From SG8-39 sp041558415 (GTDB taxonomy: Bacteria; Pseudomonadota; Gammaproteobacteria; Burkholderiales; SG8-39): a stretch of 64,000 nt of DNA. Position numbers and translations under genes: made by a program. The notes under the pieces were generated by a model. That model saw nothing but the letters and a program-made list of their open reading frames with translations, was not told the DNA's origin and searched no databases. The stretch is from contig JBFFEY010000013.1 in assembly GCA_041558415.1 (NCBI GenBank), positions 1 through 64,000 of the forward strand, written 5' to 3'. Below, one piece after another: positions 14,486 through 23,798 of the stretch (within the stretch, counting starts at the first letter, position 1; the number at the start of each line of letters is the position of its first letter).

Positions 14486-15962
14486 CGCGCTCGTCGCCGA
14501 GCAGGCGCTGCAGCGCTGCCGCCTGCTCGTTCAGCTCATCGATGTTGCGCGCGAGCAGGAGAAAATGCAGGCCGGTGCCCTGCTCCAGGCCGCCGGGCGT
14601 GAGCAGCACGACGCCCGTATCGGTGCTGCCGCGCCGGTACAGCAGGCCGCGCAGGCCGCGCAGCGCCTGCGACAGATCGCGCGGCGGGTTCGACAGGCTG
14701 GTGCGCTGCATGATCATGAACGCGCGTCGCCCCCAGTCGCCGAGCAGCCGGTTGGCGAGGGTCATCGGGATCGACGTTCCGCCCCAGCGCCCGTTGCACT
14801 CGATCCAGTGCAGCGCCGCGCCCTCGAAGGCTTCGCCCGCGATCACCGCGTCGAAGCTGCAGCGGCCGAAGTAGCCCAGGCGCTGGAACAGCACGCCGAG
14901 CTGCAGCGCCTCGTCGGCCAGGCGCTGGCGCCACGCCGCGGGCACGCTGCTCGGCACCGCGCCGACGAACTCGCCGCCGCTGCCCTCCACCACCTGGTCG
15001 AACACGCCTTCGACCTGCGGCAGACCCGCCTCGCGGCGCGGAATCCACAGCTGCACCGAGGGGCTGCCAAGCACGGCGCAATCCCACACGCCGACCATGA
15101 GGGGAAAGCCCGCGTCCCAGCCCAGGTTGCCGAGCAGGCGCAGCAGCCGGCGGCGCAGCCCCCCCAGCCGCAGGCCGCGCACGCGCTCGGCGTCGAGCAC
15201 CAGGTTGCCGGCCGAGCCGGCGCTGTCGGGCACCTTGATCACCACCCGCGCATGGCGCCGGGCGAGCGCGGCGACGCGGCCGGTGAGCGCCGCCGGTTCG
15301 AAGGCGTGGTAGCTGGGCGGCAGCGCCGTGTCGCCGAGCAGCTGCTGCACGCAGCCCGCGAACCACAGCTTGTCGTTGACGCGGCGCGTGAGGCGCGGCG
15401 GCGGTGCGGCGACGCTGACCCGCGCACCGCTTTGCGCGGCGACCTTTGCGGCGAGCGTCCAGGCCTGCCCGGCACCGATGTAGGGCACCAGCGTCAGCCG
15501 CCCGTGCCGGCGCGCGGCGTCGACGATAGTGGCGAAGGCCTGCGCGTCCTGCGCGCAGCGTTGCGCGAGCGAGCCGGTGCGCGCCCCGCGCGCCGCGCCC
15601 GCGACGCCGATGACCTGCGCCGCGCCGAGCCCGAGCGTATCGCGGCAATACGCCTCGAACACCGGACTGCGTTCACCGCCGATCAGGACGAAATCGCCTT
15701 CGCCGGCGAGCAGCAATGCGCGGTACTGCAGGCTGGCGTCACCGCGGCGCTCGAACAGCGTGATTTCGGCGTGGTCCTCGAACAGCAACGCCGGGCCGTC
15801 ATCCAGGCCAGCCGTCACATCGCTGCCGAAGGCCGCGCCCGAGGCGAGCGCCGGCTCGTCGGCCAGCAGCGCTTGCGCCAGGCGGTCGATGCGATCGAGG
15901 TCCTCCGGCTCCAGTCGGACATGGAGGTGTTCGACGATCGGGATCGAGGAACGCGTCTTCAT
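14460..15962 (-). CDS. ATP-grasp domain protein with pre-ATP-grasp region
   Basis: The protein has 500 residues. Residues 1-250 form an alpha/beta pre-ATP-grasp region. ATP-grasp features follow: a strand with lysine, ARVVIKVPDSAGSAGN, and the metal-binding end WIECNGRWGGTSIPM, similar to the E-x-N-x-R-x-GG of peptide ligases. No biotin or carboxylase partner is present. It therefore probably joins an amino acid or carboxylate to an amine, but no partner gene shows the product. It reads into the hydroxyacid dehydrogenase gene (26-bp tail overlap) and is divergent from the maoC operon. Small GC-rich ligases of this type are often orphan genes. Confidence 0.75.
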   Translation of the reverse strand: MKTRSSIPIVEHLHVRLEPEDLDRIDRLAQALLADEPALASGAAFGSDVTAGLDDGPALLFEDHAEITLFERRGDASLQYRALLLAGEGDFVLIGGERSPVFEAYCRDTLGLGAAQVIGVAGAARGARTGSLAQRCAQDAQAFATIVDAARRHGRLTLVPYIGAGQAWTLAAKVAAQSGARVSVAAPPPRLTRRVNDKLWFAGCVQQLLGDTALPPSYHAFEPAALTGRVAALARRHARVVIKVPDSAGSAGNLVLDAERVRGLRLGGLRRRLLRLLGNLGWDAGFPLMVGVWDCAVLGSPSVQLWIPRREAGLPQVEGVFDQVVEGSGGEFVGAVPSSVPAAWRQRLADEALQLGVLFQRLGYFGRCSFDAVIAGEAFEGAALHWIECNGRWGGTSIPMTLANRLLGDWGRRAFMIMQRTSLSNPPRDLSQALRGLRGLLYRRGSTDTGVVLLTPGGLEQGTGLHFLLLARNIDELNEQAAALQRLLGDERATPSAPRD

Positions 15963-16068
15963 GGGCCACAGCGCAGCCGCGCGGATTGTGCCCGCGGCCC
16001 CGACGGCGGGCAATGCGGGCGCAACCATCGCCTGCGGAACGGCCGCGAAGGCGGCAGCCGTCCCAAGG

Positions 16069-16074
16069 TATATT
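16069..16074 (+). promoter_or_regulatory. Candidate -10 box of the CoA catabolic operon
   Basis: TATATT lies 33 bases before the maoC ATG, in the 144-bp divergent gap. Transcription would start near 16081. No consensus -35 hexamer is present, so an activator may be needed. Confidence 0.35.
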
Positions 16075-16106
16075 GCGCCGGATCGATCCCTGGCGCACGA
16101 CGAACG

Positions 16107-16985
16107 ATGATCAACTACCAGGCCCTCAAGAACCGCCACTTCCCCGACATCGTGCAAACCTACGTCGAGCGCGACACGATGTTGTATGCGCTCGGCATCG
16201 GGTTCGGCCACGACCCGATGGACGAGCGGCAGCTGCAGTACGTCTACGAGAAGAACCTGCGCGCGCTGCCGACGATGGCCGCGGTGCTCGGCTACCCGGG
16301 CTTCTGGGTCAAGGCGCCCGACACCGGCATCGACTGGGTGCGGGTGCTGCACGGCGAGCAGTCGATTCGCATCCACAAGCCCCTGCCGGTCGCCGGCACG
16401 GTGGTCGGCAAGCTGCGCCTCAAGGCGATCGTCGACAAGGGCAAGGACCGTGGTGCGCTGCTGCTGCAGGAGCGCGAGGTGTTCGACAGGAAGAGCGGCA
16501 CGTTGCTCGCCACCGTCGACTCGCTCAGCTTCGGGCGCGGCGACGGCGGCTTCAGCGAGGTCGAAGGCAACGGCCCGAAGGGCGGCGATCCTGCGCCGCC
16601 GACACCGCCGGCGACTCCGGATACGCCGCCCGACATCGTCTGCGACCTGCCGACGCTGCCGCAGGCGGCGCTGATCTACCGGCTGTCGGGCGACTACAAC
16701 CCGCTGCATGCCGAGCCGGCCGTGGCGACGGCGGCGAAGTTCCCGCGCCCGATCCTGCACGGGCTGGCGACTTACGGCGTGGCCGGCCATGCGATCCTCA
16801 AGAGCTGCTGCGACTACGACGCCGCACGGCTGAAGTATCTGTCGGTGCGCTTTTCCGCACCGGTCTACCCGGGCGAGACGATCCGCACCGAAATCTGGCG
16901 CAGCGGCGAGCGCGTTCAGTATCGCGCGCGGGTCCTGGAGCGCGACGTCGTGGTGCTGTCGCACGGCGTCGCGGAGGTCGCATGA
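16107..16985 (+). CDS. MaoC-like double hotdog hydratase
   Basis: The protein has 292 residues. Two hotdog folds are linked by a proline-rich stretch (PAPPTPPATPDTPP, about residue 165). The second carries the hydratase-2 motif RLSGDYNPLHAEPAVATAAKFPRPILHG with its Asp and His. This is the architecture of eukaryotic-type enoyl-CoA hydratase 2. It is the first gene of a six-gene operon; its TGA overlaps the next ATG (ATGA). It probably hydrates an enoyl-CoA intermediate or dehydrates a hydroxyacyl-CoA. Confidence 0.85.
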   Translation: MINYQALKNRHFPDIVQTYVERDTMLYALGIGFGHDPMDERQLQYVYEKNLRALPTMAAVLGYPGFWVKAPDTGIDWVRVLHGEQSIRIHKPLPVAGTVVGKLRLKAIVDKGKDRGALLLQEREVFDRKSGTLLATVDSLSFGRGDGGFSEVEGNGPKGGDPAPPTPPATPDTPPDIVCDLPTLPQAALIYRLSGDYNPLHAEPAVATAAKFPRPILHGLATYGVAGHAILKSCCDYDAARLKYLSVRFSAPVYPGETIRTEIWRSGERVQYRARVLERDVVVLSHGVAEVA

Positions 16986-18730
16986 AGCGCGAGCCGCTGG
17001 CGACGCAGGCCGCGCCGCGCACGCTGCCCGACAGCCGCGGGCTGAACCTGTACCACGCGGACCCGAGCTACCGCGCGCTGCTCGCGCTCTACCTGCCGGC
17101 CGATTTGCACGCGCACCTGCAGCCGCACTTCGAGCGCCTCGGCCTGCTGGCCGGCGGCGAGCTCGACGCGCTGGCGCAAACCGCGGACCGAAACCCGCCG
17201 CTGCTGCAGCACCGCACGCGCAGCGGCGAGGACCGCCAGTGGATCGACAAGCACCCGGCCTACCGCAGACTCGAGACCGTGGCCTTCTCCGAGTATGGCC
17301 TCGCGGCGATGTCGCACCGCCCGGGCGTGCTCGGCTGGCCGGAACGCATGCCGCCGGCGGTGAAATACGCGCTCACCTATCTCTACGTGCAGGCCGAATT
17401 CGGCGTGTGCTGCCCGCTGTCGATGACCGACTCGCTGACCCGCACGCTGTCGAAATTCGGCGACCCGGCCCTCATCGAGCGCCTGCTGCCCGCGCTCACC
17501 TCGCAGGACATGGACGCGCTGGCGCAGGGCGCCATGTTCATGACCGAGCAGGGCGCCGGCTCGGACGTCGGCGCGACGGAAACGCGCGCGCGCTTCGACG
17601 GCAGGCGCTGGCGGCTGACCGGCGAGAAGTGGTTCTGCTCGAACGCCGATGCCGCGCTGGCGATGGTGCTGGCGCGGCCCGAGGGCGCCGCGCCCGGCAC
17701 CAAGGGGCTCGCGCTGTTTCTCTTGCCGCGCACGCTCGAGGACGGCGCGCCCAACGCCTACCGCATCGTGCGCCTCAAGGACAAGCTCGGCACGCGCGGC
17801 ATGGCGAGCGGCGAGATCAAGCTCGAGGGCGCGCTCGCCTGGCTGGTCGGCGAACCGGACCGCGGCTTCGCGCAGATGACCGACATGATCAACAACTCGC
17901 GCCTGTCGAACGGCATGCGCGCCGCCGGCATGATGCGCCGCGCGCTCACCGAGGCGCTGTTCGTCGCAGGCCGGCGCATCGCCTTCGGCCGGCCGCTCAT
18001 CGCGCTGCCGCTGATGCGAAGACAGCTGCTCAAGCTGATGCTGCCGGCAGAGGTCGCGCGCTCGATGATGCTCTACACCGCAGGCGAGCTGGAGAAAGCC
18101 GACGCCGGCGACCAAGCTGCGCGCCGCCGCGTCCGGCTTCTCACCCCGCTCCTCAAGTTCCGCGCCTGCCGCGACGCGCGACGCGCGACCGGCGACGCCA
18201 TGGAAGTGCGCGGCGGCATCGGCTACATCGAGGAATGGTCGGACGCGCGGCTGCTGCGCGACGCGCATCTCGGCTCGATCTGGGAGGGCACCTCGAACAT
18301 CGTCGCCCTCGACGCCATGCGCGCCATCCGGCGCGAGGATGCGCTCGCCGCACTGCGCCCGGCGCTTGAGGGAATGCTGCCGCAGGGATCGCTGGGTGCA
18401 GCGCTGCGACGTGCGCTCGAGCGGGCCTGCGCCTTCGCCGCGCGCGTCGCCGGCAGCAACGACGCCCTGCACGCGCGCCAGGCGGCCAGCGGGCTGTATT
18501 ACGCGTTCGCGGCGACGGTGCTGGCGCACGAGGGCACGCGGCTCGCCGAACGGGGCGACGCGCGCCGGCTGCTGCTCGCGGCGCTGGTCGACGTGCATCG
18601 GCTGCGCCCGCGCGACCCCTTCGCGCCGGGCGACGCGGCGCGCGAAGCGGCGTTTGCCGACCTGCTGCTGCCGGAGACCCCGGTCGCGCCGCAGGCCGTC
18701 CAGAGCTTGCTCGCCGGCGGCGCGCGCTGA
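16982..18730 (+). CDS. Acyl-CoA dehydrogenase, AidB-like
   Basis: The protein has 582 residues, longer than the usual 380-400, as in the AidB/DUF5135-type branch. MFMTEQGAGSDVGATETRA and WRLTGEKWFCSNADA form the flavin-binding middle domain. RLSNGMRAAGMMRRAL and GGIGYIEEWSDARLLRDAHLGSIWEGTSNI form the C-terminal helical domain, with the glutamate and Gly-rich end typical of the family. It should oxidise an acyl-CoA to an enoyl-CoA. It is coupled to maoC by ATGA, and the CoA transferase starts two bases after its stop. Confidence 0.87.
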   Translation: MKREPLATQAAPRTLPDSRGLNLYHADPSYRALLALYLPADLHAHLQPHFERLGLLAGGELDALAQTADRNPPLLQHRTRSGEDRQWIDKHPAYRRLETVAFSEYGLAAMSHRPGVLGWPERMPPAVKYALTYLYVQAEFGVCCPLSMTDSLTRTLSKFGDPALIERLLPALTSQDMDALAQGAMFMTEQGAGSDVGATETRARFDGRRWRLTGEKWFCSNADAALAMVLARPEGAAPGTKGLALFLLPRTLEDGAPNAYRIVRLKDKLGTRGMASGEIKLEGALAWLVGEPDRGFAQMTDMINNSRLSNGMRAAGMMRRALTEALFVAGRRIAFGRPLIALPLMRRQLLKLMLPAEVARSMMLYTAGELEKADAGDQAARRRVRLLTPLLKFRACRDARRATGDAMEVRGGIGYIEEWSDARLLRDAHLGSIWEGTSNIVALDAMRAIRREDALAALRPALEGMLPQGSLGAALRRALERACAFAARVAGSNDALHARQAASGLYYAFAATVLAHEGTRLAERGDARRLLLAALVDVHRLRPRDPFAPGDAAREAAFADLLLPETPVAPQAVQSLLAGGAR

Positions 18731-18732
18731 AC

Positions 18733-19956
18733 ATGCCCGGCCCGCTTTCCCACATCCGCGTGCTCGATCTGTCGCGCGTACTCGCCGGGCCGTGGGCGGC
18801 ACAGAACCTCGCCGACCTCGGCGCCGAGGTGATCAAGGTCGAGCGCCCGGCGAGCGGCGACGACACGCGCGGCTGGGGGCCGCCCTGGCTGCACGACGCC
18901 GAGGGCCGGGATACCAAGGAATCGGCGTATTACGCCTCGGTCAACCGCAACAAGAAGTCGGTGACGCTCGACTTGTCGAAGCCAGAGGGGCAGGCGATCG
19001 TGCGCGAGCTCGCCGCGCGCTGCGACGTGGTGGTCGAGAACTACAAGGTCGGGACGCTTGCCCGCTACGGCCTTGCCTATGACGACCTCAAGGCGGTCAA
19101 CCCGCGCATCGTCTACTGCTCGGTCACCGGCTTCGGCCAGGACGGTCCGCACGCGCAGCGTCCCGGCTACGACTTCATCTTCCAGGGGATGGGCGGGTTG
19201 ATGTCGATCACGGGGGAACGGGATGGCCAGCCCGGCGCCGGGCCCATGCGCGTCGGCATCGCCATCACCGACGTGCTGACCGGCATGTACGCGAGCCTCG
19301 CCATCGCCGCCGCGATCGCCCACCGCGAGCGTACGGGCGAAGGCCAGTACGTGGACCTCGCGCTGCTCGACACGATCGTCGCGTTCAACGCCAACCAGAT
19401 CGTCGGCTTCCTCAGCTCGGGGCGTCTGCCGCAGCGCTGGGGAAACGCGCATCCGCAGGTCGTACCCTATGAAGTCTTCGCGACCTCCGACGGACATATC
19501 ATCCTCGCGGTCGGCAACGACGGTCAGTTCCGGCGCTTCTGCGCGGTGGCCGGCTGCCCCGAGCTCGCCGAGGAAGCGCGCTTCGCCACCAACTCGCAGC
19601 GCATCCTGCATCGCGCCGAACTGATCCCGATCGTCGCCGAGGTGATGCGCACGCGCGGCAAGCACGAGTGGATCGAGGCGCTCGAGGCGGCCAACGTGCC
19701 CTGCGGCCCGATCAACAACATGCAGGAGGTGTTCGAGGACCCGCAGGTGCGCCACCGCGGACTGCGCATCGACATGCCGCATCCGCTCGGCGGCGTCGCG
19801 CCGGTGGTGGCGAGCCCGATGCGGCTCTCCGCAACGCCGGTCGAATACCGCATCGCGCCGCCGCTGCTCGGCCAGCACAACGCCGAGGTGTATTGCGATC
19901 TGCTCGGCAAGAGCGAAGCGGAGCTCGAGCGCCTGCGCACGGCGGGCATCGTCTAA
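18733..19956 (+). CDS. CaiB/BaiF family CoA transferase (family III)
   Basis: The protein has 407 residues. HIRVLDLSRVLAGPWAAQNLADLGAEVIKVE opens the fold. The catalytic aspartate lies in PGYDFIFQGMGGLMSITG, matching Asp169 of formyl-CoA transferase. The C-terminal EWIEALEAANVPCGPINNMQEVFEDPQV is the usual second domain. It transfers CoA between acyl-CoA and a free acid. In this operon it probably activates the starting acid. Confidence 0.9.
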   Translation: MPGPLSHIRVLDLSRVLAGPWAAQNLADLGAEVIKVERPASGDDTRGWGPPWLHDAEGRDTKESAYYASVNRNKKSVTLDLSKPEGQAIVRELAARCDVVVENYKVGTLARYGLAYDDLKAVNPRIVYCSVTGFGQDGPHAQRPGYDFIFQGMGGLMSITGERDGQPGAGPMRVGIAITDVLTGMYASLAIAAAIAHRERTGEGQYVDLALLDTIVAFNANQIVGFLSSGRLPQRWGNAHPQVVPYEVFATSDGHIILAVGNDGQFRRFCAVAGCPELAEEARFATNSQRILHRAELIPIVAEVMRTRGKHEWIEALEAANVPCGPINNMQEVFEDPQVRHRGLRIDMPHPLGGVAPVVASPMRLSATPVEYRIAPPLLGQHNAEVYCDLLGKSEAELERLRTAGIV

Positions 19957-19964
19957 GGCACGAA

Positions 19965-20984
19965 GTGAAGGCGATTGTCTGCCACGCCTTCGGCGATTTT
20001 CATGACCTGAAGGTCGAGGAGACCGCGCCACCACCGATGGTGGCGCGCGGGGTGCGCATCGCAGTCGAGGCGGCGAGCATCAGCTTCGCGACCAGCCTCT
20101 GGGTCGCGGGCAAGTACCAGCACAAGCCCCCGCTGCCGTTCGTGCCCGGCAGCGAATTCGTCGGCACGGTGCTCGAGTGCGCGCCCGATGTGCGCCGCTT
20201 CAGGCAGGGCGATCGCGTCCTCGCCGTCTCGGGCTGGGGCGGTTACGCGGAACAGGCGGTGGTCAGCGAGCACACCGTGTACCCGCTGCCGGTCGGCATC
20301 GACGCCGGCGCCGCCCTGCATCTGGCGACTTCCTATGCCACCGCCTACGGCGCGCTCGTCTGGCGCGCGCGGCTCGCGCGCGATGAAACGCTGCTGGTGC
20401 TCGCTGCGGCCGGCGGCGTCGGGCTGGCTGCGGTCGAGGTCGGCCGTGTACTTGGTGCGAACGTCGTTGCCGCGGCCGGCGGTGCCGAGAAATGCGCGGT
20501 GGCGCGCGAGCATGGCGCACAGGCCGCGATCGACTACCGCGAAGGCGACCTGCGCGCCGAGATCCGGCGCGCCACGCAGGGACGTGGCATCGACGTCGTC
20601 TTCGACCCGGTCGGCGGTGCGAGCTTCGACGCTGCGCTGCGCAGCCTGGTGCCCGGCGGGCGACACGTCGTCATCGGCTTCGCCGGCGGCTCGATTCCGA
20701 ACATTCCTGCCAATATCCTGCTGGTGAAGAACATCGCGGTACTCGGCTTCAACATCGGCATGTGGTACGGCTGGTCGGTAAACGACGAGCGCGCCCGATA
20801 CGAGCCAGAGATTCGCGCGGCCTTCGAGCAAATCTTCGCCTGGCACGGCGAAGGCCTCCTCAGGCCGCTGGTGTCGCAGGTCTATCCGCTGGAACGCTTT
20901 GCCGAGGCACAGGACGCGGTGCTCGAGCGCCGCTCGGTCGGCAAGGTGGTGCTGCTCGTCAGGCAAGAGGAGAAAGGCAAATGA
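19965..20984 (+). CDS. NADPH:quinone oxidoreductase-type MDR reductase
   Basis: The protein has 339 residues and belongs to the zinc-free MDR superfamily. The GroES-like N-domain ends in PGSEFVGTVLE. The nucleotide-binding motif AAAGGVGLAAVEVGRVLGA follows, and the end reads SVGKVVLLV. GTG at 19965 is preceded by AAGG from the region just after the upstream stop. The ATGA overlap with the enoyl-CoA hydratase gene ties it to the operon. Members reduce enoyl-CoA, quinones or alpha,beta-unsaturated ketones with NADPH. Here an unsaturated acyl-CoA is plausible, but the family is broad. Confidence 0.83.
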   Translation: MKAIVCHAFGDFHDLKVEETAPPPMVARGVRIAVEAASISFATSLWVAGKYQHKPPLPFVPGSEFVGTVLECAPDVRRFRQGDRVLAVSGWGGYAEQAVVSEHTVYPLPVGIDAGAALHLATSYATAYGALVWRARLARDETLLVLAAAGGVGLAAVEVGRVLGANVVAAAGGAEKCAVAREHGAQAAIDYREGDLRAEIRRATQGRGIDVVFDPVGGASFDAALRSLVPGGRHVVIGFAGGSIPNIPANILLVKNIAVLGFNIGMWYGWSVNDERARYEPEIRAAFEQIFAWHGEGLLRPLVSQVYPLERFAEAQDAVLERRSVGKVVLLVRQEEKGK

Positions 20985-21775
20985 GTGAAACCGTTATGTA
21001 CCAGACCGACGGCCCGGTCGCGACCGTCACGCTAAACCGACCGGAGCGGCTCAATGCGATGAACCGCGAGCTGATGGCGGCGGCGGTCGAGGTTTTCGAA
21101 AGGGCGGCGAGCGACCCGGCGATTCGCGTCCTCATCCTCACCGGCGCCGGCAAGGGCTTCTGCGCCGGGGGCGACCTGGCCGGCTTCGCGGGCGGCGAAT
21201 TCAAGCAGCCGCAGCCGATCGAGCAGCGCATCGCCGAGCTGCGCCGCAACATGCGCACCTCGCAACTGCTGCGCGAGTCCGACATGATCACCATCGCTGC
21301 GATCAACGGCGCCTGCGCCGGGGCCGGCTTTTCCTGGGCGCTGGCCTGCGACCTGCGCTACGCCGCGGCGTCGGCAAAGTTCAGCAGCGCGTTTCTAAAC
21401 GCCGGACTTTCGGGCGACTTCGGCGGCACCTACAGCCTCACCCACATCGTCGGCACGGCAAAGGCGCGCGAACTCTACCTGCTCGCCGAGCGCTTCGACG
21501 CCGCGGAGGCGGCGCGCATCGGCCTGGTATCGAAGGCCCTGCCCGACGGCGAGCTGATGGGGCACGTGCGCGGCGTCGCGCGCAGGCTCGCCGCGTCGGC
21601 GCCCATCGCGTTGCGCGAGATCAAGCGCAACCTGAACGACGCGCTGCGACTGTCGTTCGCCGAGGCACTCGATCGCGAAGCCGAGCGCCACTCGCACTGC
21701 GGCACGACCGAGGACAACACCGAGGCGGCGCAGGCCTTCCTCGAGAAGCGCCAACCGGTATTCAAGGGACGCTGA
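20981..21775 (+). CDS. Enoyl-CoA hydratase/isomerase family protein
   Basis: The protein has 264 residues in the crotonase superfamily. The oxyanion-hole stretches are GAGKGFCAGGDLAG and NGACAGAGFSWALACDLRYA. At the usual catalytic region the sequence is NAGLSGDFGGTYSL, with Asp rather than Glu, a pattern seen in several degradative crotonases. It starts inside the previous stop (ATGA), and a VOC gene begins two bases after its own stop. It probably handles an enoyl- or hydroxyacyl-CoA in the pathway encoded by the operon. Confidence 0.88.
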   Translation: MSETVMYQTDGPVATVTLNRPERLNAMNRELMAAAVEVFERAASDPAIRVLILTGAGKGFCAGGDLAGFAGGEFKQPQPIEQRIAELRRNMRTSQLLRESDMITIAAINGACAGAGFSWALACDLRYAAASAKFSSAFLNAGLSGDFGGTYSLTHIVGTAKARELYLLAERFDAAEAARIGLVSKALPDGELMGHVRGVARRLAASAPIALREIKRNLNDALRLSFAEALDREAERHSHCGTTEDNTEAAQAFLEKRQPVFKGR

Positions 21776-21777
21776 GC

Positions 21778-22668
21778 GTGGCGCTCATCGAACGCGTCGA
21801 TCGCATGCAGCTCGCGGTAAACGATCGCGCCGCGGCGGAACAGACCTTCGCGCGCCTGTTCGGCGCCGAGCGCGCGCGGCTCGACGAGAGCGCCCACCTA
21901 AACGCCTGGCGCACGATTCTCTCCATCGGCGAGAGCGAGCTCGAGCTCTGCGAGGCGCGCGGCCCGGGCATCGTGCGGGATTTTCTCGAGCGTTGGGGCG
22001 AGGGTCTGCTCTGCGCCGGTTACGCCGCGGCGAGCATCGACGCGCTCGCCGCGCACCTCGATGCCATGACTGCGCCGTACGTCAGGGAGGGCGACCAGCT
22101 CTACCTGCCGGGCACCACCACTGCCGGCTTTCCGATGGTCATCTCCCCGCGCGCGGCGACGCCGCGCGCGCGCGTCGGCCCGGTGAGCTTCTTTTACGAA
22201 GCGACCAACGCGCTCGATTCCGACTGGAAAACGGTCGCCGATCTGTACACCCGCCTTTTTCAGCTCGACCCGGCGAAATTCGCGCCCATCGCGAGCGCAC
22301 GCTTCGGCTACGAAGGCACGCTCACGCTGTTCGATCCGCCGGCACGGCTAGACCGCATCGAGCTGTCGCAAACCTTCGCCAAGCGGCCGGGCGCAATGCG
22401 CCGCTTCGTCGAGAAGCACGGCGGCGATGCGCTCTACATGTGCTACCTCGAGACCGACGCTTACGATGCGCTGCAGCGGCGGCTGCTTGAAGAGGGCGCC
22501 CTGCTGATCCCGCGCGGTCCGTCGATCGAGACCGAACGCGACGGCTGCTGGGTGCACCCGAAAAGCCTTCACGGCCTGCTGCTCGGCATCTCGCGCCGGA
22601 CGCTCGCCTGGGAATGGTCCGGGCATCCGGAACGGGTGCAACCGCCCCCGCCCCTGCCCGCAGGCTAA
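21778..22668 (+). CDS. VOC (glyoxalase/dioxygenase fold) family protein
   Basis: The protein has 296 residues built of two vicinal-oxygen-chelate modules, the first from VDRMQLAVNDRAAAEQTFARLFGAE and the second from GPVSFFYEATNAL to the C-terminus. It starts at GTG 21778, two bases after the crotonase stop, so it belongs to the operon. Members include dioxygenases, epimerases and glyoxalases that use a divalent metal. The exact metal ligands are not obvious here, so a specific reaction cannot be given. Its last four bases overlap the convergent hemerythrin gene. Confidence 0.75.
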   Translation: MALIERVDRMQLAVNDRAAAEQTFARLFGAERARLDESAHLNAWRTILSIGESELELCEARGPGIVRDFLERWGEGLLCAGYAAASIDALAAHLDAMTAPYVREGDQLYLPGTTTAGFPMVISPRAATPRARVGPVSFFYEATNALDSDWKTVADLYTRLFQLDPAKFAPIASARFGYEGTLTLFDPPARLDRIELSQTFAKRPGAMRRFVEKHGGDALYMCYLETDAYDALQRRLLEEGALLIPRGPSIETERDGCWVHPKSLHGLLLGISRRTLAWEWSGHPERVQPPPPLPAG

Positions 22669-23057
22669 ATATTCTCCAGGCCTGCGTTCTCGGCGACGAA
22701 ACGGCTGAGCGCCTGGTCCGCGTCCCGCATGTGGGCGAGCGCCGTTTCGAGGTGCGCGACGACCTGGGGGCTGATCGTGCCGACGTTTTCCCAGACCAGC
22801 GTTTCGTTGATGCGTTTCAGGGTCTCGAGCATCTCGGCATGCTCGGCATGATGCGCCTCGGCGCCGTCGTAGGCCACCGCGCGCATCAGCGCGTCTTCCG
22901 TCTCGTAATGGCGCGCTTCGGCCAGCTGCAGCGCCATCAGCAAAGACCGCATGCCGCCATGGTCGCCGCGGTCGACCGCGCTGCGCAGGCGCGCAACGAG
23001 GTCGGCGATTTCCGCGTGATCGCGGACGACGTTGCCGATGTGTTCCTGGGGTGTCAC
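22665..23057 (-). CDS. Bacteriohemerythrin-type hemerythrin domain protein
   Basis: The protein has 130 residues forming one four-helix bundle. All seven classical di-iron ligands are present in order: H14, H50 and E54 (HYETE), H69 and H73 (HHAEH), H109 and D114 (HMRDAD). It should bind oxygen reversibly, or sense oxygen or nitric oxide, in the cytoplasm. The gene is monocistronic, convergent with the VOC gene (4-bp overlap). The FNR-like sites elsewhere in the window are consistent with an organism that meets low oxygen. Confidence 0.88.
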   Translation of the reverse strand: MTPQEHIGNVVRDHAEIADLVARLRSAVDRGDHGGMRSLLMALQLAEARHYETEDALMRAVAYDGAEAHHAEHAEMLETLKRINETLVWENVGTISPQVVAHLETALAHMRDADQALSRFVAENAGLENI

Positions 23058-23166
23058 CGCGCGCCTCTGCCTGTCGTATCGATCAGAGTCCTAAGTGTAT
23101 CGCATACCCGTGACAGGCCGTGACGGCGCGCATCTCCGGGTTCTGCGGGTACTCCCGTGATTCAAC

Positions 23167-23733
23167 TTACTTCGGGTTGATCTTGGTGATCTTGTTGCCC
23201 TGTATGCCGAGACCCGCCATCAGACCTTTTTGCGCGAAAACAAAGGCGTAGATGTCGTCCTTCAGCGTCGTCGTCGTGGTCTGCTTCGCCATGCCCTCGT
23301 CGACCACCACTACGCTCGGCCCGACCCCGACCTCGAAACCCTCGGCCTTGTTGATCTGGTTGAGCGCCTTGGCGTTCATGAAGAACATCGCGTAGCCGTA
23401 TTTCTGTCCCCCTGCCTGCAGGCCGTAGGAAGCACCCGCAGTGCTGTAGAAGGCGACCGCCTTGCCGTTTCGCAGCAGGGCGCCCTCACCGTACTGGCCG
23501 CCGACGATCAGTCCCGCCTTCAGCACCTCGGGAAACACGAGAATGGCGTGCGCCTTCGGCCCGATCGTCTTCGCGAAGGGCACGCGCCCGTACAGCTTCT
23601 CGAGCGTAGCCCGCGCATCGCGCGCCAGCTTTTGCGCGGAGGCCGTCTTGCCCTCTTCCGCCGCGAGCGACGGCTGCCCCGCGAGCGCGAGCAGCAAGCC
23701 GAGCAAAAGGCCGAACCGAGAGAGCTTCGTCAT
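23167..23733 (-). CDS. SYLF-domain (Ysc84-type) exported lipid-binding protein
   Basis: The protein has 188 residues: a signal peptide (LLLGLLLALAGQPSLA) and a SYLF/Ysc84 domain with AHAILVFPEVLKAGLIVGGQYGEGALL, AFYSTAGASYGLQAG and the glycine-rich C-terminus. I chose ATG at 23733, eight bases after AAGGGG; the ATG at 23739 lies too close to that site. Such proteins bind phosphoinositides in eukaryotes and are periplasmic lipid-associated proteins of unclear role in bacteria. It is divergent from a lipoprotein hydrolase gene across 65 bp. Confidence 0.85.
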   Translation of the reverse strand: MTKLSRFGLLLGLLLALAGQPSLAAEEGKTASAQKLARDARATLEKLYGRVPFAKTIGPKAHAILVFPEVLKAGLIVGGQYGEGALLRNGKAVAFYSTAGASYGLQAGGQKYGYAMFFMNAKALNQINKAEGFEVGVGPSVVVVDEGMAKQTTTTTLKDDIYAFVFAQKGLMAGLGIQGNKITKINPK

Positions 23734-23798
23734 GCGCATGTCCCCTTGATCAAGGTGCACGGCCGTGGCCGGCCGCCGTCCATCGAGTGCGTAGAATA

